A stretch of 64,000 bases of DNA, taken from assembly GCF_000826655.1 (NCBI RefSeq), contig NZ_JXJO01000024.1, positions 248,001 to 312,000 on the forward strand, in the 5' to 3' direction. The translations under genes were made by a program, and so were the position numbers. Below are positions 16,091-24,240 of the stretch, piece by piece. The notes under the pieces were generated by a model. It was not told the DNA's origin. It ran no database searches and saw only the letters and a list, made by a program, of their open reading frames with translations. This stretch comes from Psychroserpens damuponensis (lineage in GTDB: Bacteria > Bacteroidota > Bacteroidia > Flavobacteriales > Flavobacteriaceae). The number at the start of each line of letters is the position of its first letter. Position 1 is the stretch's first letter.

Positions 16091-16405
16091 TTAAAAAAGT
16101 TTAGAAAGATCTATAATACTCGCTGCAAAAATTGAAATAATTAATAAAATTAAAATAGAATTCACCAACAACCCAATTATTTTTTTTACTGAAATAGGCT
16201 CTTTCAACCCTTTCATACTATAAAAAAAGCCAGTAATTCCTGCAATAAGAACTACAGCTATAGAAAAACTACTTGCGTAAGTGTATGTTTCTTCGGAAAT
16301 TCTATTACTCGCGGCCAGAAACTGAAAAAGAACAAATATCAAAAAACAAACAATCGAGATGATTGCGAACTGAAAGGCTTTATTAGTGTTTTTGCTTAAG
16401 TTCAT
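16091..16405 (-). CDS. small membrane protein, three predicted helices
   Basis: A 104-residue hydrophobic protein with a short polar N-terminus (MNLSKNTNKAFQ) and three likely membrane segments, at about residues 12-32 (FAIISIVCFLIFVLFQFLAA), 45-65 (FSIAVVLIAGITGFFYSM) and 76-98 (IIGLLVNSILILLIISIFAA). I do not recognise a family. It sits 11 bases upstream of the 3D-domain lipoprotein in the same direction and is probably co-transcribed with it. Confidence 0.7.
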   Translation of the reverse strand: MNLSKNTNKAFQFAIISIVCFLIFVLFQFLAASNRISEETYTYASSFSIAVVLIAGITGFFYSMKGLKEPISVKKIIGLLVNSILILLIISIFAASIIDLSKLF

Positions 16406-16469
16406 TTTATAAATTAAAAAGAGTAATTATACCTTTTATTTAGCTATTCAATTGTCGTTTTTATTTATA

Positions 16470-16796
16470 TTAAAACCCAAATCTATAACGATAAACATTA
16501 GATCCAATAACCATAAAAATCAATGTAATCGGAATATTAATTAGAACAAATAATATCACTTTTCCAAAAACAAGTCTTAAGTTTTTTCTCTAAATCCCTA
16601 AATAAATGAGTTGCACTAACATGATACTATTTATAAAACTCGCTAATAAAAAAAACAAGACACCTATTAAGGCCAAACTTTCCAAACTGAACAATAAAAA
16701 TCCTAAAAAAATGAGCGTACCAATTATAAAAGACCCAATTGCAATTTTTTTAGCATATGCAATACTAGCTCTTTCATATACGCTCAGTCTTTTCAA
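16470..16796 (-). pseudogene. small membrane protein interrupted by in-frame TAG
   Basis: The frame starting at 16796 (MKRLSVYERASIAYAKKIA) encodes 68 residues with two membrane helices and stops at a TAG (16590-16592). The same frame continues without another stop for 39 more codons to a TAA at 16470: RKNLRLVFGKVILFVLINIP then ITLIFMVIGSNVYRYRFGF, which reads as a third membrane segment and a basic tail. The uninterrupted protein would be about 107 residues, close in size and style to its neighbour at 16091. A nonsense mutation is the simplest explanation; a genuinely short protein with chance downstream hydrophobicity, or a sequencing error, are alternatives. Confidence 0.6.
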
Positions 16797-16821
16797 GATA
16801 TAAACGAATTTCTTTTTTATT

Positions 16822-18822
16822 TCAATAATTCAACAACGCAACTAAAGCTTCTTCAAACCTACCTTTTGCCATATACTGCTCTTCCAACTGCCCAATAAAA
16901 GGAATAGGCGTTTCCATACTTGCCACACGCTTTACTGGTGCATCTAATTGCTCAAAACAGTTTTCCATTATTAGAGAAGAAATATCACTTGCAATACCTC
17001 CAAAAAGAGAGTCTTCTTGTAAAATAATAGCTCTACCTGTTTTTTTAACAGAAGCATAAATAGCCTCTGTATCTATAGGTTGTAAACTTCTTAAATCTAT
17101 AAGGTCTGCATTAATATTTGGATTCTTTTCTAAAGTTTCTAAAGCCCAATGCACGCCTGCTCCATAAGTTATAATCGTCACATCAGTTCCTTCTTTAAGC
17201 AAAGCTGCTTTACCTAAAGGAATTGTAAAATAATTAACTGGTACCTCTTGACGAATACTTCTATACAAGGCCTTGTGCTCAAAAAACAAGACTGGATTAG
17301 GCTCTTCAATTGCTGTAGCCAATAAGCCTTTTGCATCATAAGGGAACGCTGGATACACCACTTTTAAACCTGGAGTTTTTGTAAACCAAGCTTCATTGGT
17401 TTGCGAGTGAAAAGGTCCTGCAGCAACACCTCCTCCACAAGGCATTCTAATAACAACATCTGCTTGTTGACTCCAACGATAATGTGATTTAGCTAAATAA
17501 TTTACAATTGGATTAAATCCAGAGGTCGCAAAATCTGCAAATTGCATCTCCATAACTGCTTTCATCCCAGCGATTGATAATCCCATAGCTGCTTCTACAA
17601 TTGCCGATTCACAAATTGGCGTGTTCCGTACACGTTCTTTTCCAAACGCGTCTACAAAACCTTCAGTGATTTTAAAAACACCTCCATACTCAGCAACATC
17701 TTGTCCCATAATGACCAAATCATTATGTTTTTCCATAGATTGCTTAAGACCTTGAGAAATGGCATCTATAAACCTTAACTCTTCAGTTTTGGCGCTTGGA
17801 GTTGACTCTTTATATTGAAAATCGCTATATATATCATTTAATTCTGTTTCTACATTTGGTACAATAGCATCTTCATTATAAGCTAATTGTAGATGTTCAT
17901 TAATTTCGTTAAGAATAGTTTCTCTAAAAGTTGTGTCGTCTTTTTCAGTTAACAAACCAAGCTCCATTAAATAGGCTCTAAAATTATCTACAGGATCTTT
18001 TTTAGCCCAATCATTCATGAGTTTTTTAGGAACATACTTTGTTCCGCTCGCTTCTTCATGACCACGCATTCTAAAAGTTTTAAACTCTATTAAAATCGGT
18101 CGCGGACGTTTACGAACGCTATCTGCCAATTTTTTAATTTTAGCATAGACTTCTAGTATATTATTTCCGTCGAGAATAAAAGATTCCATACCGTACCCTT
18201 TACCTCTATCGGCTATATCTTTACAGTTATATTGTTCACTTGTTGGCGTTGAGAGTCCGTAACCATTATTTTCAACACAAAACAAAACAGGTAATTGCCA
18301 CACAGATGCGACATTCAACGCTTCATGAAAATCACCTTCACTTGTTCCACCTTCTCCTGTAAAAACGGCTGTTACTTGTTGTTTGTTTTTTAATACACTT
18401 GCTAAAGCAATACCGTCGGCGACACCTAATTGTGGTCCCAAATGCGAAATCATACCCACTAAATTAAACTCTTGAGTTCCAAAATGGAATGAGCGATCTC
18501 TACCTTTTGTAAATCCATTAGCTTTACCTTGCCATTGGCTAAATAATCGATATAACGGGATTTCTCGTGTTGTAAAAACCCCTAAGTTTCTATGCATTGG
18601 CAGGATATATTCCTCCTTATCTAATGCCATAGTCACTCCTACAGAAATCGCTTCTTGACCAATACCAGAAAACCATTTTGAAATTTTACCTTGACGTAAT
18701 AAGATGAGCATTTTCTCTTCTATCATACGAGGTTTGAGCATATTTTTATAAAGACTTAAAAGTGTTTTGTCGTCTAGATTTTTCTTATTGTAGGCTATTA
18801 GACTTTTGGTTGAGGTCAACAT
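16822..18822 (-). CDS. branched-chain 2-oxoacid dehydrogenase E1, alpha-beta fusion
   Basis: ThDP-dependent decarboxylase that starts the oxidation of branched-chain 2-oxoacids and loads the acyl group on E2 lipoate. Both E1 subunits are in one 666-residue chain: alpha about residues 20-330 (ThDP motif GEGGTSEGDFHEALN through VENNGYGLS; RMRGHEEASGTKY phosphorylation-loop-like segment) and beta about 345-666 (DVAEYGGVFKITEGF, EAAMGLSIAGMKAVMEMQFA, C-terminal ILQEDSLFGG). The fused form is common in Bacteroidota. In this phylum it feeds branched-chain fatty-acid synthesis. It is monocistronic, with a TACATTTG box at 18848. A pyruvate or acetoin E1 is less likely. Confidence 0.88.
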   Translation of the reverse strand: MLTSTKSLIAYNKKNLDDKTLLSLYKNMLKPRMIEEKMLILLRQGKISKWFSGIGQEAISVGVTMALDKEEYILPMHRNLGVFTTREIPLYRLFSQWQGKANGFTKGRDRSFHFGTQEFNLVGMISHLGPQLGVADGIALASVLKNKQQVTAVFTGEGGTSEGDFHEALNVASVWQLPVLFCVENNGYGLSTPTSEQYNCKDIADRGKGYGMESFILDGNNILEVYAKIKKLADSVRKRPRPILIEFKTFRMRGHEEASGTKYVPKKLMNDWAKKDPVDNFRAYLMELGLLTEKDDTTFRETILNEINEHLQLAYNEDAIVPNVETELNDIYSDFQYKESTPSAKTEELRFIDAISQGLKQSMEKHNDLVIMGQDVAEYGGVFKITEGFVDAFGKERVRNTPICESAIVEAAMGLSIAGMKAVMEMQFADFATSGFNPIVNYLAKSHYRWSQQADVVIRMPCGGGVAAGPFHSQTNEAWFTKTPGLKVVYPAFPYDAKGLLATAIEEPNPVLFFEHKALYRSIRQEVPVNYFTIPLGKAALLKEGTDVTIITYGAGVHWALETLEKNPNINADLIDLRSLQPIDTEAIYASVKKTGRAIILQEDSLFGGIASDISSLIMENCFEQLDAPVKRVASMETPIPFIGQLEEQYMAKGRFEEALVALLNY

Positions 18823-18847
18823 TATTTGAAATATTTTATTAGTAAAT

Positions 18848-18855
18848 CAAATGTA
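18848..18855 (-). promoter_or_regulatory. -7 box for the E1 fusion gene
   Basis: TACATTTG on the minus strand matches TAnnTTTG and lies 26 bases before the start codon. The -33 region is not a clear match. Confidence 0.5.
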
Positions 18856-18936
18856 AATAAAAATTGACTTTTATACGGACTAACTCTGTTCTTTTTTAAG
18901 TGTAAGTGAAATATGTGATTTTAGGACAATTTTCGC

Positions 18937-18944
18937 TATTTTTG
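18937..18944 (+). promoter_or_regulatory. -7 box for the 2OG-Fe(II) oxygenase gene
   Basis: TATTTTTG matches TAnnTTTG and ends 33 bases before the ATG at 18977. The -33 element is weak. Confidence 0.5.
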
Positions 18945-18976
18945 TTATCTTGACATTAAATTAAATCCAAGATACA

Positions 18977-19924
18977 ATGAATAGAATACCAAGTGTGAAT
19001 CTTCAAGATTTTCTCTCTGAAGACGCAAATAGAAAGCAAAAATTTATTGATGAAATTGGCAAAGCCTATGAAGAAATAGGTTTTGTAGCCTTAAAAGGAC
19101 ATTTTTTAAACGACCAATTGGTTGACAACTTATATGATGAAGTAAAGAACTTTTTTGATTTACCAGTAGAAACGAAACGCAGTTATGAAATTGAAGGTAT
19201 TGGTGGCCAACGTGGTTATATTTCCTTCGGAAAAGAAAGTGCAAAAGGTAAAAAGGAAGGCGATTTAAAAGAGTTTTGGCATTTTGGACAATATGTTGAA
19301 GATGATCCTGAACGCGCTAAAGAATACCCTGAAAATGTCACAGTTAACGAACTTGAAAACTTCAATAAAACAGGTAAAGAAACCTATCAAATGTTAGAAA
19401 AAACGGCTAAATATGTATTACGTGCTTTAGCCTTATATCTAGATTTAGAAGAGACTTATTTTGATAATTATATCCATAATGGAAATTCAATATTAAGACC
19501 TATTCATTACCCTCCTATTCTTGAAGAACCTGAAAATGCAGTGCGTGCTGCTGCTCATGGCGATATCAATTTAATTACCTTATTAATGGGAGCTCAAGGA
19601 CGAGGACTTCAAGTACAAAATCATAAGGGTGAATGGATTGATGCTATGGCAGAGCCTGACGAATTAATGATTAATGTTGGTGATATGTTATCGAGACATA
19701 CCAACAATAAATTAAAATCTACGATTCACAGAGTTGTAAATCCGCCACGAGAACTTTGGGGAACGTCGCGCTACTCTATTCCATTTTTTATGCATCCAAT
19801 TAGTGAAATGAAATTAGATGTATTAGAAAGTTGTATTGATGAAGACAATCCTAAGCAGTTTGACGATATCACAGCTGGTGAGTTTTTAAATGAACGCTTA
19901 ATAGAACTTGGACTTAAGAAATAA
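18977..19924 (+). CDS. isopenicillin N synthase-family 2OG-Fe(II) oxygenase
   Basis: A 315-residue non-haem iron oxygenase of the plant-type DIOX/IPNS family. The N-terminal helical domain includes IPSVNLQDFLSEDANRKQKF and EEIGFVALKGHF; the double-stranded beta helix follows. Iron ligands are HxD in AAHGDINLITLLMGA (near residue 193) and the distal His in KLKSTIHRVVNPP (near 250); the co-substrate Arg is in TSRYSIPFF. The substrate is unknown; members of this group act on small metabolites or amino acids. About 100 bases holding a heptanucleotide repeat separate it from the eIF1-like gene. Confidence 0.88.
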   Translation: MNRIPSVNLQDFLSEDANRKQKFIDEIGKAYEEIGFVALKGHFLNDQLVDNLYDEVKNFFDLPVETKRSYEIEGIGGQRGYISFGKESAKGKKEGDLKEFWHFGQYVEDDPERAKEYPENVTVNELENFNKTGKETYQMLEKTAKYVLRALALYLDLEETYFDNYIHNGNSILRPIHYPPILEEPENAVRAAAHGDINLITLLMGAQGRGLQVQNHKGEWIDAMAEPDELMINVGDMLSRHTNNKLKSTIHRVVNPPRELWGTSRYSIPFFMHPISEMKLDVLESCIDEDNPKQFDDITAGEFLNERLIELGLKK

Positions 19925-19976
19925 GTATGCAGTGATTAGTATGTAGTTATACTCTAACGCACTACTGCAAACTGAA

Positions 19977-20011
19977 AACTGAGAACTGAGAACTGAGAAC
20001 TGAGAACTGAA
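19977..20011 (+). repeat. AACTGAG heptanucleotide tandem repeat
   Basis: Four perfect AACTGAG units followed by one AACTGAA, with a degenerate copy just before at 19969. It lies between the oxygenase stop and the eIF1-like start, 12 bases before the latter, in a place where slippage could alter the leader. Confidence 0.9.
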
Positions 20012-20022
20012 GACTAAAATCA

Positions 20023-20355
20023 ATGGATTTACAAGACCAACTAAAAAACCTCTTTCCTGATCATGTGGAAGAAGAAGTTTCCGAAGAAAAAACGTCTAAA
20101 GACAAAGATCTTTGGTTACAAGATGACCCTATAATTTGTAAATACGAGAAACGAAAAGGGAAACCAATTACCATATTAGAAGGCTATACAGGTGCTACAG
20201 ATGATTTTAAAAAGTTAGCCAAAGAATTAAAACAAAAACTAAGCGTTGGTGGAAGTTTTAAAGATGATAAAATTATCATTCAAGGTGATTATAGAGATAA
20301 GATCATGACCATCTTAAAAGCGAAAGGTTTTAACGTAAAACGTGTTGGTGGATGA
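20023..20355 (+). CDS. translation initiation factor, eIF1/SUI1 (YciH) family
   Basis: A 110-residue homologue of eukaryotic eIF1 and E. coli YciH. A charged N-terminal tail of about 40 residues precedes the SUI1 domain (KRKGKPITILEGYTGATDDF, then ELKQKLSVGGSFKDDKIIIQ, ending GFNVKRVGG); VGGSFKD corresponds to the conserved loop that reaches the P site. Bacterial members are thought to influence start-site fidelity but are not essential. Its stop overlaps the ATG of the DUF1835 gene (ATGA arrangement), so the two are translationally coupled. Confidence 0.9.
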   Translation: MDLQDQLKNLFPDHVEEEVSEEKTSKDKDLWLQDDPIICKYEKRKGKPITILEGYTGATDDFKKLAKELKQKLSVGGSFKDDKIIIQGDYRDKIMTILKAKGFNVKRVGG

Positions 20356-21299
20356 GTAGCACAACGTTGCATATTACAAACGGAAATGCTTTAACAGATT
20401 ATCTTTTAGAACTAGAGATTGTCACAAAAGCTAACGTGATTTCATGGCAGGAAACACTTTGTGTTGGACCTACAGTAGAGCTTGTAGCTTCAAAAGAGTT
20501 TATAAAAGCTAGAAAATCTTTCTTTAAGTCGTTTTATGATATCAATTTAAGTAAAAAACAAATAACTAGTGAGCTAAAAAAATTAGACGATATCGCTAGT
20601 TTTACTGAGATTGTTTTATGGTTTGAATATGATTTATTTTGCCATATTAATATGGTGGCAGTTATTAGTTTATTAGAGCAAAAAGGGATTTATTTACCCA
20701 TATATCTTGTTTGTAGTGGTCGTGTTGAAGGTGAAAAAGAATTAAAAGCACTTGGGCAATTAAACCCAAAGCAACTACAAGCACATTATGATGAACGTGT
20801 TAAACTCAATGTTGACGATATTGCTTTAGCAACAAAGGTTTGGAAAATTTACTGCGGAAATGATCATAATTTACTTAAACCATTAATTACAAGACCATCG
20901 TCATTTAAATATATGAGTAATTGCTTAAAAGCGCATATTAAACGTTTTCCTGATGTACGAAGTGGTATTAGCACCTTAGAATACAATATTCTAACACTTG
21001 TAAAAGAAAATAAAATAACCTCTAGACATCATTTAGTAGGTTACACACTGCACTACCAAGGCTATTATGGTTATGGAGATTTACAATTAGCACGTGTAAT
21101 AGATGTATTAGCACTCTTTTTTACTGAAACTGAAAACAGCTTAATTTTGAATAGAAAAGGACATTTAGCTCTAGAACACCAACATAATTATCAAGTAGAA
21201 ATGAATAACACCATGTATTATGGAGGAGTACGTGCTCTAGATTTCAAATTTGATAAACAACAAAATAAACTTATAAAAACAGTATTAAATGCCAATTAA
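20352..21299 (+). CDS. DUF1835 domain protein
   Basis: A 315-residue protein of the DUF1835 family. The N-terminal domain starts HITNGNALTDYLLEL and contains VISWQETLCVGP and the long EIVLWFEYDLFCHINMVAVI block; the C-terminal part (LARVIDVLALFFTETENS) matches the accompanying C-terminal region of the family. No enzymatic function is established. It overlaps the preceding eIF1-like gene by 4 bases and the following nucleoside phosphorylase by 11, so all three form one operon. Confidence 0.85.
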   Translation: MSSTTLHITNGNALTDYLLELEIVTKANVISWQETLCVGPTVELVASKEFIKARKSFFKSFYDINLSKKQITSELKKLDDIASFTEIVLWFEYDLFCHINMVAVISLLEQKGIYLPIYLVCSGRVEGEKELKALGQLNPKQLQAHYDERVKLNVDDIALATKVWKIYCGNDHNLLKPLITRPSSFKYMSNCLKAHIKRFPDVRSGISTLEYNILTLVKENKITSRHHLVGYTLHYQGYYGYGDLQLARVIDVLALFFTETENSLILNRKGHLALEHQHNYQVEMNNTMYYGGVRALDFKFDKQQNKLIKTVLNAN

Positions 21300-22158
21300 A
21301 GCATCTGAATTAATATTAAATCCTGATGGCAGTGTATATCACTTAAATCTTCGCCCAGAACATTTGGCGTCAACAATTATAACGGTTGGTGATCCTGATC
21401 GTGTATCTAGTGTCACAAAGCATTTTGATTCGGTTGAATTTAAAACGCACAAGCGTGAGTTTCATACACAAACTGGCACTTACAAAGGAAAAAAAATAAC
21501 GGTAATTTCAACAGGTATTGGTACAGATAATATTGATATTGTTTTTAACGAATTGGACGCATTAGTCAATATTGATTTAGAAAAGCGAGAAATAAAACCT
21601 GACCTAACATCCTTAGACATTATAAGGATTGGAACATCTGGCTCAATCCAAAAAGAGATACCTATTAATTCATTTTTAATAAGCGAATATGCTGCTGGTT
21701 TTGATAGTTTACTTCATTTTTATGACAGCGAGCATGTGCAGTATTTTAAAATTTCCGAAGCATTAAAAACGCAAACTCATTGGTTTGACAAAAAATCTGA
21801 CCCTTATGTTGTAAAATGTAGTGATCGCTTACTAGAAAAACTCACTAGTGATAAAACCGTTACAGGCTTTACTGCTACTAATGTTGGGTTTTATGGTCCG
21901 CAAGGTCGCATATTGAGATTACCAATACAAGATAACGACTTAAATGACAAACTGGCTAATTTTGATTTTGACGGCAAATCTATTACCAACCTAGAAATGG
22001 AAACTGCAGGAATTTATGGGATTTCTAATTTATTAGGCCATAATGCGCTTTCTATGAATGCTATTATTGCAAATAGAGCAACAGGTGAATTTAGCGAAAC
22101 ACCAAAAGAGCTTGTTAACGAACTGATTAAATACACGTTAGACAAAATAATAGAATAA
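21289..22158 (+). CDS. nucleoside phosphorylase (uridine phosphorylase-like)
   Basis: Phosphorolysis of nucleosides to base and ribose 1-phosphate. The 289-residue protein shows the PNP/UDP fold: TIITVGDPDRVSSVTKHFDS near residue 25 (phosphate-binding GDP/R), VISTGIGTDNIDIVFNELDA, RIGTSGSIQKEIPINSFLIS and the catalytic TNLEMETAGIYGIS segment around residue 240, with the MET motif that binds ribose. Uridine phosphorylase is the nearest class; a purine-specific enzyme is possible. It overlaps the DUF1835 gene and is followed after 23 bases by the solute-binding-like gene. Confidence 0.88.
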   Translation: MPIKASELILNPDGSVYHLNLRPEHLASTIITVGDPDRVSSVTKHFDSVEFKTHKREFHTQTGTYKGKKITVISTGIGTDNIDIVFNELDALVNIDLEKREIKPDLTSLDIIRIGTSGSIQKEIPINSFLISEYAAGFDSLLHFYDSEHVQYFKISEALKTQTHWFDKKSDPYVVKCSDRLLEKLTSDKTVTGFTATNVGFYGPQGRILRLPIQDNDLNDKLANFDFDGKSITNLEMETAGIYGISNLLGHNALSMNAIIANRATGEFSETPKELVNELIKYTLDKIIE

Positions 22159-22181
22159 GATTAATTATTTAAATAAATACA

Positions 22182-23039
22182 TTGAAAAAAATAAACATAG
22201 GAGGCGTTCCTGAACATTTTAATCTTGCCTGGTATCTCACCCTTAAAAATGGTGAATATAAAGATGAAGGTATAAACCTACGTTGGAAAGATTATTTTGG
22301 AGGTACTGGTGCCATGAATAAAGCCTTGCGTGAAGGCGAGATTGATATGGCTGTAATACTTACAGAAGGCGTTATAAAAGATATAATTGATGGCAACCCT
22401 AGTAAAATTGTACAAACATTTGTACAATCTCCTTTAATTTGGGGAATTCATGTGGCTCATGATTCAAATTTTAAAACTATCGACGATTTAAAAGGAACGC
22501 GAGCAGCAATAAGCCGATATGGCTCTGGATCTCATTTAATGGCTTATATCAATGCCGAAAATCATAAATGGAATTTAGAAAAAGATTTAAATTTTGAGGT
22601 CATTAAAAATTTAGATGGTGCAGTTGAAGGCTTAACAAATGGTGATGCTGATTATTTTATGTGGGAAAAGTTTACAACAAAACCTATTGTAGACAATGGC
22701 GTGTTTAGAAGGATTGATAACTGCCCAACGCCATGGCCTTGTTTTGTTATTGCAGTGAGAGAAGATTTTTTAGAGTCTAATTTACAAGACGTCAAAACCA
22801 TTTTAAATATTATTAATAATACTACAGAAGAGTTTAAAGACATCCCAAGTATTGATAAAACTATTGCTAATAGGTACGATCAACAATTAGAAGATGTACA
22901 AGAATGGCTATCACTCACAGAATGGTCTCAAGAGGTTATCGATGAAACTACAATTGATTTGATACAGGATAAGTTGTTAAACTTAGATATTATTCCTAAA
23001 AAAGTTGATTATTATAGTTTAGTTAAAAAATTATTCTAA
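22182..23039 (+). CDS. periplasmic-binding-fold protein (NMT1/SsuA-like), no signal peptide
   Basis: A 285-residue type-2 periplasmic-binding fold. It starts from TTG: MKKINIGGVPEHFNLAWYLT, where GGVPEHF is the ligand-pocket strand, and continues with YKDEGINLRWKDYFGGTGAM, EGEIDMAVILTEG, DLKGTRAAISRYGSGSHLMA and GDADYFMWEKF. Such proteins bind thiamine precursors, sulfonates or nitrate when exported; this one lacks a signal peptide and an ABC partner, so it probably acts in the cytoplasm as a binding protein or enzyme. It closes the eIF1-DUF1835-phosphorylase run. Confidence 0.8.
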   Translation: MKKINIGGVPEHFNLAWYLTLKNGEYKDEGINLRWKDYFGGTGAMNKALREGEIDMAVILTEGVIKDIIDGNPSKIVQTFVQSPLIWGIHVAHDSNFKTIDDLKGTRAAISRYGSGSHLMAYINAENHKWNLEKDLNFEVIKNLDGAVEGLTNGDADYFMWEKFTTKPIVDNGVFRRIDNCPTPWPCFVIAVREDFLESNLQDVKTILNIINNTTEEFKDIPSIDKTIANRYDQQLEDVQEWLSLTEWSQEVIDETTIDLIQDKLLNLDIIPKKVDYYSLVKKLF

Positions 23040-23207
23040 TGTTGGTAGGAAAAAATAGATGATACTTGTTTTATTATTAAAGGTTATAATCTTAGAGAAA
23101 TAGGTAGTTTTACCTGTTTTTATTTTATAACTTTCTATTTATCAAAATTTTACTTATTTTAGCATAACCGAAACTTTTGATTATCTTAACTAATAATTTA
23201 TTTTTAT

Positions 23208-23393
23208 ATGATAATAACAATTACTCTAGCACTTTCATTTTTAGTTGCATTAAACTTTTTGTTATTGATTTTTAGCTGTAACAAGACCACAAAAAGAGTT
23301 TCAAAAGAACAGCCTCTTGTTATAAAATCCGTGTCACCTAAAATTAGAACAGAAAAGCTTACGGTTAGTCATTTAGCTCCAACAGGGAGTTAA
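23208..23393 (+). CDS. small membrane-anchored protein, 61 residues
   Basis: An N-terminal membrane helix (ITITLALSFLVALNFLLLIF) is followed by SCNKTTKRVSKEQPLVIKSV and a polar tail ending HLAPTGS. A single helix with a short cytoplasmic tail fits; a lipoprotein is unlikely because the helix is not a signal with a proper lipobox start. The frame ends 4 bases before the convergent ung gene ends. Function unknown; the organised hydrophobic-then-basic pattern supports a real gene. Confidence 0.65.
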   Translation: MIITITLALSFLVALNFLLLIFSCNKTTKRVSKEQPLVIKSVSPKIRTEKLTVSHLAPTGS

Positions 23394-23396
23394 TTA

Positions 23397-24062
23397 TCAC
23401 CATTTAATCTCTTTTTTATTATTTGAATTTAAGATTTTATTGGTTTTACTAAAATGCTTGTTACCAAACCAATACCCTCTATTTGCGCTCAATGGTGATG
23501 GATGACCTGAGGTTAAAACATTATGTTTAGTAGTATCAATTAATTTTATTTTCTTTTTTGCATAACCTCCCCAAAGTAAAAAAACAACGCCTTCTTTTTC
23601 ATTGCTAATTGTTTTAATCACGTTATCAGTAAATTTTTCCCATCCTTTATTTTGATGGCTACCAGCCTCACGAGCCCTTACAGTCAATGTTGCATTTAAT
23701 AATAAAACACCTTCTTTTGCTAAATGTTCTAAATTGCCAGATACAGGATATGGCATACCAAGATCACTTTCTATTTCTTTAAAAATATTTCTAAGCGATG
23801 GTGGATGAGCAACATCATCACCAACCGAAAAACATAAACCGTTGGCTTGATGCACTCCATGATAAGGATCTTGCCCAATTATAACCACTTTAACACTATC
23901 AAAATGACAAAGATTGAACGCAGAAAAAATGTTTTGTTTTGGAGGATAACATTCAAAACGGCTATATTCTTTTGATATATAATCACTTAATTCCACAAAA
24001 TAAGAGGCTTCAAACTCATCTTGTAATTTTTCTTTCCAGCTTTGATGTATTGAAATTTCCAT
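23397..24062 (-). CDS. ung: uracil-DNA glycosylase
   Basis: Removes uracil from DNA to start base-excision repair. All family-1 motifs are present in the 221-residue protein: the water-activating GQDPYHG (catalytic Asp65), LLLNATLTVR, the FLLWGGYAKKK strand and the HPSPLSA minor-groove loop whose His is essential. Length is normal. It is monocistronic, with TAATTTTG at 24086 as a likely -7 box, and converges on the 61-residue membrane protein. Confidence 0.97.
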   Translation of the reverse strand: MEISIHQSWKEKLQDEFEASYFVELSDYISKEYSRFECYPPKQNIFSAFNLCHFDSVKVVIIGQDPYHGVHQANGLCFSVGDDVAHPPSLRNIFKEIESDLGMPYPVSGNLEHLAKEGVLLLNATLTVRAREAGSHQNKGWEKFTDNVIKTISNEKEGVVFLLWGGYAKKKIKLIDTTKHNVLTSGHPSPLSANRGYWFGNKHFSKTNKILNSNNKKEIKW

Positions 24063-24085
24063 ATTATTTATTAGTTATGCTTCGT

Positions 24086-24093
24086 CAAAATTA
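24086..24093 (-). promoter_or_regulatory. -7 box for ung
   Basis: TAATTTTG on the minus strand matches TAnnTTTG and lies about 24 bases before the ung start. The -33 element is not clear. Confidence 0.45.
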
Positions 24094-24204
24094 TACAATA
24101 TACCCTAAATATGTAATAGCATTCAAAATATAATTCTACCTACAACAAGTTAAACTACTCAACAACAGTACACTAAAACATTTTAATACTACATCATTAA
24201 TAAG

Positions 24205-24212
24205 TACATTTG
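24205..24212 (+). promoter_or_regulatory. -7 box for mutS2
   Basis: TACATTTG matches TAnnTTTG and ends 28 bases before the mutS2 ATG at 24241. Confidence 0.5.
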
Positions 24213-24240
24213 TAATTCTTCAATTAGAGACTAACTATTA

